Positions 36,697 through 44,867 are shown, counted from the first letter of the stretch. The stretch: DNA of 64,000 bases from Microbacterium sp. GCS4 (GCF_001262495.1 NZ_LGYE01000001.1:1423498-1487497), one strand, 5' to 3'. Program-made: numbers and translations. The notes: generated from the letters alone by a model not told the origin.

Positions 36697-37680
36697 TCAG
36701 CGCGCCGTGAAGACGATGCGTCCGCCGAGTCGGGCGGCGGAGCATCCGGGCAGGTCGATCGGGCCCTGACCCGCCCACTCGGTCGCCAGCCGCGCGACCT
36801 CGAGCGTCTGCACCCGTGTCAGACTCGCACCGAACTCGCTGTCGACCACGAGGCGGATGATGCGGTTGCGCAGAGCGGCCGGATTCGCGGCGAGGGCCGC
36901 CGCGCTGACCGAGATGCCCGCCTCGGCGTGCTCGACGATGTCCTCGATCGTCTCGTGGATCATCTCGTCGAACGCCTCGGCATCCTCGCGCAGCTGCTCG
37001 GCCGTCCGCGCGAGCGCCTCGGCGACGCCGGGCCCCATCTCGGCCTCGAGCACCGGCAGCACCCGCTCTCGGACGCGCACCCGGGCGAAGCGGTCGTCGA
37101 GGTTGTGCGGGTCGTCCCACACCGCGAGATCGGATGCCGCGCAGAAGGCCCGCGTGGTCGCGCGACGCACTCCCAGCAGCGGCCGGACCCACCGCAGACC
37201 GTCGTCGTCCTCGCGCGAGGGTGCCATCCCCTGCAGGCTCGTCGCTCCGGCGCCGCGCGCGAGTCCGAGCAGCACGGTCTCGGCCTGGTCGTCGAGCGTG
37301 TGCCCGAGGAGCACGGCAGCCGCGCCGTCCGCGGCTCGTCGCAGGGCGTCATAGCGTGCCGCACGCGCCGCAGCCTCGGGGCCGTCGGCGCCGCGTCCGA
37401 CCTCCACCGTGGCGACACGTGCGTTCAGGCCGAGGCCTGCGGCGATCTGCGCGGCGCGCTGCGCCACGGCATCCGATCCCTCCTGCAGTCCGTGGTCGAC
37501 GGTCAGGGTCTCGACCCGCAGGCCGATCTTCGGCGCCTCGAAGGCGGTCGCCGCGGCGACCGCAAGCGAGTCGGCGCCCCCGGAGAGCGCGACGACGACG
37601 GTCGACTCGGCGGGCAGGTCGGCGAGCGCGGTGCGCACGGCCAGACGGATCTCGGCGATGGCGGGAGGGAGCGAGGGCAC
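36697..37680 (-). CDS. tilS: tRNA(Ile)-lysidine synthase
   Basis: A 327-residue N-type ATP pyrophosphatase with ALSGGADSLAVAAA (PP-loop SGGxDS), DHGLQEGSD, LLGHTLDDQAETVLLGLARG and ARVRVRERVLPVLE. It makes lysidine at the wobble C of the AUA-reading tRNA-Ile. Like other actinobacterial forms it is short and lacks the separate C-terminal domain of E. coli TilS. The GTG at 37680 has its GGAGG only one base upstream, so the GTG at 37638 (14 residues later) could be the real start, although it would cut into the N-terminal helix. Confidence 0.94.
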   Translation of the reverse strand: MPSLPPAIAEIRLAVRTALADLPAESTVVVALSGGADSLAVAAATAFEAPKIGLRVETLTVDHGLQEGSDAVAQRAAQIAAGLGLNARVATVEVGRGADGPEAAARAARYDALRRAADGAAAVLLGHTLDDQAETVLLGLARGAGATSLQGMAPSREDDDGLRWVRPLLGVRRATTRAFCAASDLAVWDDPHNLDDRFARVRVRERVLPVLEAEMGPGVAEALARTAEQLREDAEAFDEMIHETIEDIVEHAEAGISVSAAALAANPAALRNRIIRLVVDSEFGASLTRVQTLEVARLATEWAGQGPIDLPGCSAARLGGRIVFTAR

Positions 37681-37746
37681 GCCTCCACGCTAGATCACGG
37701 CACCCGCCTCTCGCGCAGTGGCGTCGATGCGTCCTAGTCTGGCGCC

Positions 37747-38379
37747 GTGGCAGAAGACTCCTCCCGGTTCCGACCCGAGCGATTCAAGGCATTCGTCGAC
37801 GCAGTCGTCGCGATCGCGATGACGCTCCTGATCCTGCCCCTCATGGAGGCCGTCACGGAGGCGGCGAAAGGCACACTGACGACGGCAGAGTTCTTCTCCG
37901 AGCATTCGGGACAGCTGCTGAGCTTCGTGCTCAGCTTCGTGCTGATCGCGACCTTCTGGATCGGCCACCACAACCAGTACCGCGACGTCGAGTGGATGAC
38001 CGGGCCGCTGCTGTGGATCAACATCGCCTGGATGCTGACGATCGTGTGGCTGCCCGTGCCCACGGCGATGATCGGCCAGATGGACACGGATGCGCTGCAG
38101 ACCGTCGTGTACATCGGCACCCTGATCCTCACGCAGGTCACGACCCTGGCCGCGTGGCTGTATCTGCAGCGCAACCCGGAGCTCACCGCAGCGACGCCGT
38201 CGACCCTGCGGGCGGGGGTGATCGGCGACCTGTCGGCCATCGTCCTGTTCGCGCTCGCCCTCGCGATCGCGTTGCTGCTCCCCGACCACAGCTACGCCGG
38301 CCTGTTCCTGCTGCTCGCCACGGGGCTGGTCACCCGGGTGCTGAACCGGGTCGCGGCACGGCGCGAAGCGCACGGGTAG
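37747..38379 (+). CDS. TMEM175-family (DUF1211) potassium channel-like membrane protein
   Basis: A 210-residue protein with six hydrophobic segments. The first contains RFKAFVDAVVAIAMTLLILPL, the bacterial TMEM175 signature (R…FxDAVxAIAxTLL). The HHNQY motif between helices 2 and 3 is also typical (FWIGHHNQYRDVEW). Bacterial TMEM175 proteins form potassium-permeable tetramers. The start is GTG 37747. It is divergent from tilS and upstream of ppa, with a gap of 43 bp. Confidence 0.85.
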   Translation: MAEDSSRFRPERFKAFVDAVVAIAMTLLILPLMEAVTEAAKGTLTTAEFFSEHSGQLLSFVLSFVLIATFWIGHHNQYRDVEWMTGPLLWINIAWMLTIVWLPVPTAMIGQMDTDALQTVVYIGTLILTQVTTLAAWLYLQRNPELTAATPSTLRAGVIGDLSAIVLFALALAIALLLPDHSYAGLFLLLATGLVTRVLNRVAARREAHG

Positions 38380-38422
38380 GCTGGTCGGCGGCATCCACCC
38401 GTCATTTCTGAGGAGCACACGC

Positions 38423-38914
38423 ATGGGCGCACACGACGCCGTCATCGAGATCCCGCGCGGCAGCCGCGTGAAGTACGAGGTCGACCACGAGACCGGGCGA
38501 GTGCACCTCGACCGCGTGCTCTACACGACCTTCGGCTACCCCGCCGACTACGGCTACTTCGACAACACGCTCGGCGAGGACGGCGACCCGCTCGACGTGC
38601 TCGTGCTGCTCGACCACGCCATCTACCCGGGCGTCGTCGTCGAGGTGCGCCCCGTCGCCGTGCTCAAGATGAGCGACGAGGCCGGCGGCGACGACAAGCT
38701 CGTGGCCGTGCTGTCGAAGGATCCGCGCTGGGCGCACATCCAGGACATCGACGACATCGCCGAGTACACGAAGAAGGAGATCGCGCACTTCTTCGAGCAC
38801 TACAAGGACCTCGAGCCCAACAAGTGGGTCAAGGTCGACGAGTGGGGGAACGCCGCCGAGGCGCAGCGCATCCTCGACGAGGCGATCGTCCGTTTCGGCG
38901 AGCAGGGTCACTGA
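38423..38914 (+). CDS. ppa: Inorganic pyrophosphatase
   Basis: A 163-residue family I pyrophosphatase with EIPRGSRVKYEVD, the TTFGYPADYGYFDNTLGEDGDPLDVLVLL metal-site block (E, D, D, D ligands) and KDPRW. It hydrolyses PPi in the cytoplasm, driving biosynthetic reactions. The ATG has GAGGAG 6 nt upstream. A strong bidirectional terminator follows. Confidence 0.97.
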   Translation: MGAHDAVIEIPRGSRVKYEVDHETGRVHLDRVLYTTFGYPADYGYFDNTLGEDGDPLDVLVLLDHAIYPGVVVEVRPVAVLKMSDEAGGDDKLVAVLSKDPRWAHIQDIDDIAEYTKKEIAHFFEHYKDLEPNKWVKVDEWGNAAEAQRILDEAIVRFGEQGH

Positions 38915-38939
38915 CCTCACGCCGTCGGCATCGACGCAG

Positions 38940-38974
38940 AAGACCCCCGGATCCGCTCAGCGGCCGGGGGTCTT
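38940..38974. terminator. Bidirectional rho-independent terminator
   Basis: Perfect 11-bp arms AAGACCCCCGG / CCGGGGGTCTT at 38940–38950 and 38964–38974, between the convergent ppa and M23 peptidase genes. Confidence 0.85.
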
Positions 38975-38993
38975 GTGCGTGTTCGTCGGGCGA

Positions 38994-40370
38994 TCAGACC
39001 GAGATGCCTCGTGCGGCAAGGAACTCGATCGGGTTCGTGTACGCCCCGTTGAGGTAGACCTCGAAGTGCAGGTGACATCCGACGGATGCTCCGGTGTTGC
39101 CGGCGTAGGCGATGACCTGTCCCGAGCTCACGGACTGCCCGCGGCGCACCGCGAAGCCGCCGTCGCGAATGTGCGCGTACCCGCTGGCGACACCGCCGCC
39201 GTGCTGGATGCGGATGTAGTTGCCGTAGTTGCCGTTGGGGCCCGCGTAGTCGACGGTGCCCGACTGAGCCGCGTAGATCGCCGCGCCGCACCCGTTGGCG
39301 AGGTCGACTCCGTAGTGCCACCCCGAGCATGCGGCGCAGGGCTTGGGCCGGGGGCCGTAGCCCGCGCTCCGATGCCCGCCGTGCGGACGCACCCAGCCGC
39401 CCGTACCGGCGCTCCCGCCGGTGCCTCCGCCACCGCCACCGCCGCCGTTGTTGGCTGCGGCGGCTGCGGCTGCCGCCTCCGCGGCTTCGCGCTGCCGGCG
39501 CTGCTCCTCGGCGACGCGCACGCCCTCCTGGTACCCGGCGACCGTGGTGGCGGTCTGGTCCTTGAGCGCGGCGAGCTGAGCCTGCATGGTCGCGAGGTTG
39601 GTCGTCTGCTCGTCCAACGCAGCCTGCGCCGCGTCGGCGGCCTGTTGCGCGGCGACCATCTTCTGTTCGGCGACCTGCTGCAGACGGTCGCGCTCGGTCC
39701 TCGCGACGACGGCCTGGTCGCTCAGCGACTGGGCGGAGTTGCGCGCGGCCACCGCCTTGTCGTACATCGTCTGGTTGTACTGGTAGACCTTGTCCATCGA
39801 GCCGAGGCGCGAGAGCAGGTCGTCTGCGTTGTCGGCCGACCCCGAGAAGAAGAGTTCGAGGGCGGTGTCGTCGCCACCATTGCGGTACAGCTGCGCGGCG
39901 AGCTGCGCCGCCTTCTTCGTGGCCTCGTCGGCCACGACCGCCTGCGCGTCGGCCTGCGCCTGCAGGGCGTCCGCTGTCGCGATCGCGTCGAAGTAGGCCT
40001 GCTGCGCCTCGAAGTACTCCTGGCCCGCGGCCTCCGCCGCGGCCTGCGTCTCAGCGACCTTCTGCGTGAGGGAGTTGATGAGACCCTCGATGCGCGTGAT
40101 CTCGGCGGCCTTCGCGGCCTCATTGCCCTTGGCGCGCTGCACGTCGTCCCAGCTTGGGTACGTGGCGGCGTACGCGGCGGAGGTCGAGGCGCCGATGCCG
40201 AAGGCACTGAGCGCGACGACGCCGAGGGCGCCCATGCCGAGCCCGAGCGCACCGCGGCGACTGAGCGGACCACGGGGCCACAGAGCGCGACTCTCGGCCG
40301 GCGTCGGAGCGCAGCCGCAGTCGTCGGATGCCGCGAGGGCAGCATCCTTCGTGGGGAGATTGTCGTTCAC
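38994..40370 (-). CDS. Tat-exported coiled-coil M23 family metallopeptidase
   Basis: A 458-residue envelope protein. An unusually long N-region (37 residues with CGC) precedes a twin-arginine signal (SRRGALGLG, Arg38–Arg39, cleavage after AYA68). A coiled coil spans about residues 75–330, with Ala/Glu/Gln-rich heptads. A Gly-rich linker follows, then a C-terminal M23/LytM domain with WHYGVDLANGCG (H and D zinc ligands) and HLHFEVYLNG (HxH). This layout is that of EnvC/NlpD-like or direct peptidoglycan endopeptidases that help daughter-cell separation. The start is GTG 40370 with AAGGGG before it. Confidence 0.92.
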   Translation of the reverse strand: MNDNLPTKDAALAASDDCGCAPTPAESRALWPRGPLSRRGALGLGMGALGVVALSAFGIGASTSAAYAATYPSWDDVQRAKGNEAAKAAEITRIEGLINSLTQKVAETQAAAEAAGQEYFEAQQAYFDAIATADALQAQADAQAVVADEATKKAAQLAAQLYRNGGDDTALELFFSGSADNADDLLSRLGSMDKVYQYNQTMYDKAVAARNSAQSLSDQAVVARTERDRLQQVAEQKMVAAQQAADAAQAALDEQTTNLATMQAQLAALKDQTATTVAGYQEGVRVAEEQRRQREAAEAAAAAAAANNGGGGGGGGTGGSAGTGGWVRPHGGHRSAGYGPRPKPCAACSGWHYGVDLANGCGAAIYAAQSGTVDYAGPNGNYGNYIRIQHGGGVASGYAHIRDGGFAVRRGQSVSSGQVIAYAGNTGASVGCHLHFEVYLNGAYTNPIEFLAARGISV

Positions 40371-40400
40371 TCGGCCCCTTCCGCCGGTTTCACACTTGTC

Positions 40401-40428
40401 ACAGTAACAACAACTTTCACATCCGCAA
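40401..40428 (-). promoter_or_regulatory. Candidate promoter of the M23 peptidase gene
   Basis: Minus-strand TTGCGG (40428–40423), a 16-bp spacer and TACTGT (40406–40401) lie about 30 bp before the GTG start. The area also carries three TGTGA pentamers, which could be regulatory half-sites, but their layout does not form a symmetric operator. Confidence 0.45.
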
Positions 40429-40580
40429 CAGGGGTGAAGGCAGCGTTCTCGCGCTCGACCCTCCCCATCCTGACCCTGAACACGCCCGGGAGTCGGGCAG
40501 GCGCGCCCTCGATTCGCAATTTCGCCGACGCATCCCTTATGCTTGAGCGTCGGCAAGGAAGTCCCCCGGGACGAACCTTC

Positions 40581-40653
40581 GGCCCCATCGTTTAGCGGCC
40601 TAGGACGCCGCCCTTTCACGGCGGTAGCACGGGTTCGAATCCCGTTGGGGTCA
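40581..40653 (+). tRNA. tRNA-Glu (anticodon UUC)
   Basis: 73 nt with acceptor stem GGCCCCA/TGGGGTC (one G·U), anticodon loop CTTTCAC giving UUC, and T-loop GTTCGAAT. The discriminator is A and CCA is not encoded. First of three tRNAs in a row. Confidence 0.95.
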
Positions 40654-40682
40654 CTCCATCCGATACAATTGAAAACAAGTAT

Positions 40683-40756
40683 GGCCCTGTAGCGCAGTTG
40701 GTTAGCGTGCCGCCCTGTCACGGCGGAGGTCGCGGGTTCAAGTCCCGTCAGGGTCG
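40683..40756 (+). tRNA. tRNA-Asp (anticodon GUC)
   Basis: 74 nt with acceptor stem GGCCCTG/CAGGGTC, anticodon loop CTGTCAC giving GUC, and T-loop TTCAAGT. The discriminator is G. A T-tract follows at about 40770, before the next tRNA. Confidence 0.96.
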
Positions 40757-40824
40757 CTCTGAGCGATGGGTCCTTTTTTCGGAGAGGGCCTTTCGTCTAG
40801 ATGCGACAGGTTCGCCGGTCGCAC

Positions 40825-40897
40825 GGCTCTGTAGCTCAGTTGGTAGAGCGCACGACTGAAAATCGTGAGGTCACGGGATCGACGCCCGTCGGAGCCA
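40825..40897 (+). tRNA. tRNA-Phe (anticodon GAA)
   Basis: 73 nt with acceptor stem GGCTCTG/CGGAGCC, anticodon loop CTGAAAA giving GAA, and discriminator A. The T-loop region reads ATCGACG instead of the usual TTCGA-type, with A as its first base, a variant also found in other actinobacterial tRNA-Phe genes as I recall. Confidence 0.95.
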
Positions 40898-40924
40898 CAC
40901 GGACCATCATTACAATGGCCCCAG

Positions 40925-40959
40925 AAACCCTCGCCTAGCTTCTACATGGCGGGGGTTTT
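40925..40959 (+). terminator. Terminator after the tRNA cluster
   Basis: Arms AAACCCTCGCC and GGCGGGGGTTT (one G·U pair) followed by T residues, 27 bp after tRNA-Phe. It also lies just past the end of the convergent hydrolase gene and probably serves both. Confidence 0.8.
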
Positions 40960-40975
40960 GCTTTGCCCTGGGGCC

Positions 40976-41842
40976 TCAGCCCGCGTCGAGGACCTCGCGC
41001 AGTCGCGCGGCGAACGCCTCCGGCTGCCCCGCGTAGCCGAACTCGCCGCCCATGAAACCGCCGTGGTGGCTGGGGAAGACCGTCGCCTCCTGACCGAGCC
41101 TCTCCGCGAGCGCGAGCGAGGTGCGTCCCGTGTACACCTGCAGGGACTCCTCCCCCACCGCGACGACGATGCGCGTCGGCGCTGCTGTCAGCGCCTCGAT
41201 GTCGGGGGAATAGAGCGGCACGGCCCAGGACCGCTCCGACAGCAGCGGGTCGTCGCGGCTCCCGTCGTCCTCCGACGGCATGCCGAACGCCGCGGGGTCG
41301 GGCAGCGGCCGGGCCAGGAACTCGTCCGTGATCTCGCCTTCCCACGACGTCATGGCGACGAACGCCGCCATCCCGGAGCCCCAGCCCCGCTCCTGATACG
41401 CGCGGGTGTACGCGATGCGCGCCTGATGCACGAGCTCGGCATCCGGAAGCACCGCGTCGATCGGCGGCTCGTGGGCGACCAGCGTCGCCACGTCTCGCGG
41501 GTGGGCGGTCATGAGCGCGAGCGCGGTGACAGCACCGCCACTGCTGGCGAGCATGTCGACCGGCCCGGAGCCGAGCTCCTCGATGAGCGCGTGCACGTCC
41601 GCCGCCTGCGTGACGGGATCGTTCTCGACCTCGCCGTCGGTGCGGATGCTGCGCCCGAGCCCGCGCGGATCGTAGGTCACGACGGTGCGGTCGGGGAACA
41701 GCGCGACCTGCGCCTGGAACCCGCTTGCATCCATGGGCTGGCCGATCATGAGCAGCGGCGGCCGTCCGTCGGCCGTCGGCAGCGGTCCGTGGACGTCGTA
41801 GACGAGGGCCACCCCGGGCAAGTCGAGGGTGTTCGTGGTCAT
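40976..41842 (-). CDS. Alpha/beta hydrolase
   Basis: A 288-residue alpha/beta-hydrolase-fold protein. The oxyanion loop is LLMIGQPMDASGF, the strand before the nucleophile is VVTYDPRGLGRS, and the nucleophile elbow is LASSGGAVTALAL, with Ser in SSGGA. A late acid and His pair are expected, and SHHGGFMGGE near the C-terminus supplies the His. The start ATG 41842 has GGAGG upstream. The substrate is unknown; similar sequences include esterases and haloperoxidase-like proteins. Confidence 0.87.
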   Translation of the reverse strand: MTTNTLDLPGVALVYDVHGPLPTADGRPPLLMIGQPMDASGFQAQVALFPDRTVVTYDPRGLGRSIRTDGEVENDPVTQAADVHALIEELGSGPVDMLASSGGAVTALALMTAHPRDVATLVAHEPPIDAVLPDAELVHQARIAYTRAYQERGWGSGMAAFVAMTSWEGEITDEFLARPLPDPAAFGMPSEDDGSRDDPLLSERSWAVPLYSPDIEALTAAPTRIVVAVGEESLQVYTGRTSLALAERLGQEATVFPSHHGGFMGGEFGYAGQPEAFAARLREVLDAG

Positions 41843-41966
41843 GCCGGCCTCCTCCGTCGCGGGCGCCCCCGTGGATCGTACGTCGAAGTCCCGACGCTCC
41901 ACCAGTGCCGGGACGGGGCGACGCGCGCGTTGATGTCGGGCGCTGGCGGTGCGTCCGCGAACGGCG

Positions 41967-42857
41967 TCAGCTGCGGTCGCTCGCCTTCACCGCATCGAGC
42001 CCTGCGATCAACGCGCTCACGATGCGCCTCCCTCGCTCGCCTGCCTCGTCCAGTCGATCGATTCCCGCTTCCAACACGAATCGGGGGATGTCCGAGGCCC
42101 GGAAGCGCGAGGCGAGATCATCAGCATCCGCTTCAGCGAGCATGCTCCGCATGTCCTGCCCGAGAAGATGGGCGGAAACGAGGTCGGGGTCCCCGTCATA
42201 GCGATCGGACAGTTCGCTGTCCGGATCCCAGACGCGATCGCCGACGGATTCGGAGTGCGCGTACCAGGAGAGCACGACGCCCATGTCCTTCGCGTCCTTC
42301 CATACGCCGCGACTCGATCGATCGGTCCACGCGCGGAGCTTCAGGATCGCGTAGCCGACAGGAGTCGCGATACGCATCCGGATGCCGCGTTCGACCAGCA
42401 TGATCTCTGCCGACTCCTCGAAGACCCTGTCGAAACCGAAGACGACGAGGTCGCCGTTCACCGCGCGCGGGCGAGTGACTCCCCGAGGGTCCTCGACGGC
42501 CTCCCCGAAGGGCATCACATCGACGGGTATCCCCGCGATCATGTAGCGGATCCCGTTCCCGCCCGTCGCGGTGAAGGCGCCCTCTACGCGTTCGAAGGCC
42601 CGCCAGTCGGAGAGAACGAGTCCGAGATCCACATCGTGTGTATCCGTCACGCCGGGCAGCTCGGTGAACCCGAGCGCCTGATGGAGAACGTTCCGACAGT
42701 GCGCGCCGACGAGCATGATCTGCCGGGGACCGATCGCTGCCTTCTCTTCGAGCTCCTGCACGACGAGGCCCACGTCGTCGAGGAGATGCGGATCAACGTT
42801 CTCGAAGTTCAGTGTTCTCTCCCCTGAGCTCCGCAGCGGCCTCGCGCTGACGCGCAT
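41967..42857 (-). CDS. Nucleotidyltransferase-like protein, probable AbiEii-type toxin
   Basis: Up to 296 residues with a minimal nucleotidyltransferase core: LVGAHCRNVLH, then THDVDLGLVLSDW (the DxD metal pair) and later IPVDVMPFGEAVEDP. A helical C-terminal part follows. It is downstream of, and overlaps, an AbiEi-family antitoxin-like gene, the order of type IV toxin–antitoxin pairs, in which the toxin is a nucleotidyltransferase. The start is uncertain. ATG 42857 gives a 65-bp overlap but has a poor ribosome site. A CTG at 42812 has GGGGAG at ideal spacing and a shorter overlap. No AbiE systems are proven in this organism; the toxin role is inference. Confidence 0.72.
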   Translation of the reverse strand: MRVSARPLRSSGERTLNFENVDPHLLDDVGLVVQELEEKAAIGPRQIMLVGAHCRNVLHQALGFTELPGVTDTHDVDLGLVLSDWRAFERVEGAFTATGGNGIRYMIAGIPVDVMPFGEAVEDPRGVTRPRAVNGDLVVFGFDRVFEESAEIMLVERGIRMRIATPVGYAILKLRAWTDRSSRGVWKDAKDMGVVLSWYAHSESVGDRVWDPDSELSDRYDGDPDLVSAHLLGQDMRSMLAEADADDLASRFRASDIPRFVLEAGIDRLDEAGERGRRIVSALIAGLDAVKASDRS

Positions 42858-43803
42858 CACCCGACGCCAGGAGGTCGGCGTACACGAGCAGCGGCGGTGC
42901 CTTCTGAAGACGACCGCCGTCCGCCGCGGACGACTCCGCCGGTCGCTTCCAGAAGACGTCCCGGAGGAACACGTTCGGCTCGGTCGACCGCGCCGTCCAT
43001 CGCCCCGCCGCGGCTGCCTCACGCGGGACCTCGTCGCAATACAGCGTCCAGGTGGCGTGATGCCTGATCCACGGCGCGGCTGCTTCTCCGCTCACGTACA
43101 CGGCGGGCCCCTCTGCGGCGAGCGCATCCGGATCGAACGTCCCGCGGAAGGCGCGCGTCCCCTCGGGCGAGCCGAGTCCGCCTGGAAAGGATGCCGTCCA
43201 TCCGTCGATGAGACCTGCCGTGTCCGCCAGACGACGCCCCGTGCGTCCGCGGTCGAGGCGGTGCAGGTAGTTCGCGGCCTCGAAGTCGGCCAGGGTCTTC
43301 TGCGCGAAGCCGACCGACACGCGAGCAGCATCAGCGATCTCACGCAGCTTCGCGGTGACGAGGTGCGGCCAGCTGATCAACGCGAAAGCCACCTGCGCCC
43401 GCTTCGGGCTGAAGAGATTGGACGTTGCTACTCGTTCACGATGGTAAGCAGCGACAGGATCCCCGCTCCGGCCTCGAACATCTACGAGCACATCGCCGAA
43501 TGCGATGAAGGCGTTGCCGTTCGCATCGAGGTAGTTGATGCCGAGGTCGCGCATGCGATCGGCGTTGCGGGGTGTGATCCTCGCGCCCAGGACGAGCAGC
43601 GGATGACCTGCCCATCGCTCGTTCGCGAAGTCGGGAAGGCTCATGTGCGGGCTCATCAGGGCCAGGTAGCTGCCAGACTGACTCCCGCGTCGCAGCGTGG
43701 CGAGGGTCTTCTCCTCACCCTCTGCGAGTGGGCGAAGACCGTGCACCCGCAGTCCGACATCCGACAGACGATCGCCGAGCGCATCGATGAGGTCTCCCTG
43801 CAT
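42793..43803 (-). CDS. Type IV toxin–antitoxin AbiEi family antitoxin-like protein
   Basis: A 336-residue protein. The segment HPLLVLGARITPRNADRM, then GINYLDANGNAFIAF and DVLVDVRGR matches the N-terminal domain of AbiEi-family antitoxins as I recall them. A winged helix follows (AQVAFALISWPHLVTAKL, REIADAARVSVGFAQKTLADF), so it can bind DNA. The C-terminal half contains AVYVSGEAAAPWI and YCDEVP. The ATG at 43803 has a strong GAGGAGGG ribosome site. The promoter contains a 21-bp near-palindrome suited to autoregulation. It overlaps the nucleotidyltransferase gene, its probable toxin partner. It could instead be a regulator of that enzyme only. Confidence 0.75.
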   Translation of the reverse strand: MQGDLIDALGDRLSDVGLRVHGLRPLAEGEEKTLATLRRGSQSGSYLALMSPHMSLPDFANERWAGHPLLVLGARITPRNADRMRDLGINYLDANGNAFIAFGDVLVDVRGRSGDPVAAYHRERVATSNLFSPKRAQVAFALISWPHLVTAKLREIADAARVSVGFAQKTLADFEAANYLHRLDRGRTGRRLADTAGLIDGWTASFPGGLGSPEGTRAFRGTFDPDALAAEGPAVYVSGEAAAPWIRHHATWTLYCDEVPREAAAAGRWTARSTEPNVFLRDVFWKRPAESSAADGGRLQKAPPLLVYADLLASGDARQREAAAELRGENTELRER

Positions 43804-43832
43804 GTCCCTCCTCGGAATTATCCTCGCTGCGA

Positions 43833-43853
43833 AATTACTCTCTGAGAATAATT
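43833..43853. promoter_or_regulatory. Palindromic operator candidate upstream of the AbiEi-like gene
   Basis: A 21-bp inverted repeat with a single mismatch (AATTACTCTC / GAGAATAATT) lies 30 bp before the antitoxin-like start in an A/T-rich island that stands out from its GC-rich surroundings. AbiEi antitoxins repress their own promoters by binding inverted repeats, so this is a candidate autoregulatory site. Confidence 0.55.
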
Positions 43854-43919
43854 GTTGCGCGAGGAAAAAACCAGCGCCGGTTCGCAGCGCCGTCGTCCAC
43901 GCCTCGATACGCTCGATGC

Positions 43920-44840
43920 ATGATCGAGACGCTCACCGGATTCGCCGTGGTGGGAGTCGCGATCGCACTGGGGTGGGTCATCGGCCGCATCGACCTCCTC
44001 GGGCCGCACGCGCGCCACGTGCTCGGGCGCCTGATCTTCTTCGTGCTCTCCCCGTTCCTCCTCTTCACGGTGCTCGCCCAGGCGGACGCGAAGATGCTGT
44101 TCTCCTCGCTGCTCCCGGTCTCGGCGATCGCGGCGGTCGCCGTGATCGCCCTGTACGCGCTGGTCGCGAAGCTGTGGTGGAAACGCCCGGCGGGCGAGAC
44201 GGTGATCGGCGCTCTCGCGGCAGGCCAGGTGAACTCCAACAACATCGGCATCCCCCTGTCGCTCTACCTTCTCGGCAGCGCCGCCTACCCCGCACCCGTC
44301 GTGCTGATGCAGCTGCTGGTCTTCACACCGATCTCACTGTCGATCCTGGATGCCGTCACGAGCGACTCCGTCTCGATCGCGCGCACGCTGCGACGCACCG
44401 CGACGAATCCGGTCATCATCGGCTCGCTGCTCGGCACCCTCGTGTCGGTCTTCGACATCACCCTTCCTCCGATCGTGATGGACCCCGCGCAGCTCATCGC
44501 GGATGCCGCGGTGCCGGTGCTCCTCATCAGCTACGGCATCTCCCTGCACGGCCAGCGTGTGCTCGGCGCACCGGGGCACCGCCGCGACGTCGTGCTCGCG
44601 ACCACTCTCAAGCTGGTCGCCATGCCCGTGATCGCCTGGGCCGTCGCCGAGTTCGCGTTCGGCCTCAGCTCCTCCGAGGTGCTGATCGTCGTGATCCTCG
44701 CGGCGCTCCCCACCGCGCAGAACGTCTTCAACTACTCGCAGCGCTATGACGTGGGCGAGTCGATCTCGCGCGACACCGTGTTCCTCACGACACTCGGCTG
44801 TCTTCCCGTGCTGGTGCTGATCATGGTGCTGCTCGGCTGA
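43920..44840 (+). CDS. AEC family transporter (auxin efflux carrier-like)
   Basis: A 306-residue protein with about ten transmembrane segments in two five-helix halves. The first half includes GWVIGRIDLLGPHARHVLGRLIFFVLSPFLLF and the crossover AAGQVNSNNIGIPLSLYLLG, an N-x-N-x-G-I/P motif of the family. The second ends with ILAALPTAQNVFNYSQRYD. AEC members carry malonate, malate, auxin or amino acids; the substrate here is not known. It is divergent from the AbiEi-like gene. The ATG at 43920 follows a GATACGCT stretch that may serve as a −10 box for a leaderless transcript. Confidence 0.9.
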   Translation: MIETLTGFAVVGVAIALGWVIGRIDLLGPHARHVLGRLIFFVLSPFLLFTVLAQADAKMLFSSLLPVSAIAAVAVIALYALVAKLWWKRPAGETVIGALAAGQVNSNNIGIPLSLYLLGSAAYPAPVVLMQLLVFTPISLSILDAVTSDSVSIARTLRRTATNPVIIGSLLGTLVSVFDITLPPIVMDPAQLIADAAVPVLLISYGISLHGQRVLGAPGHRRDVVLATTLKLVAMPVIAWAVAEFAFGLSSSEVLIVVILAALPTAQNVFNYSQRYDVGESISRDTVFLTTLGCLPVLVLIMVLLG

Positions 44841-44867
44841 ACCCGACGGTCACGTAGGTTGGTGCAC

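Noticed and set aside
41967..43803. The AbiE-like pair as part of a larger defence island or mobile element
   Set aside because: The flanking genes are a metabolic hydrolase and a transporter, and no transposase, integrase, restriction or other defence gene was seen in the window.
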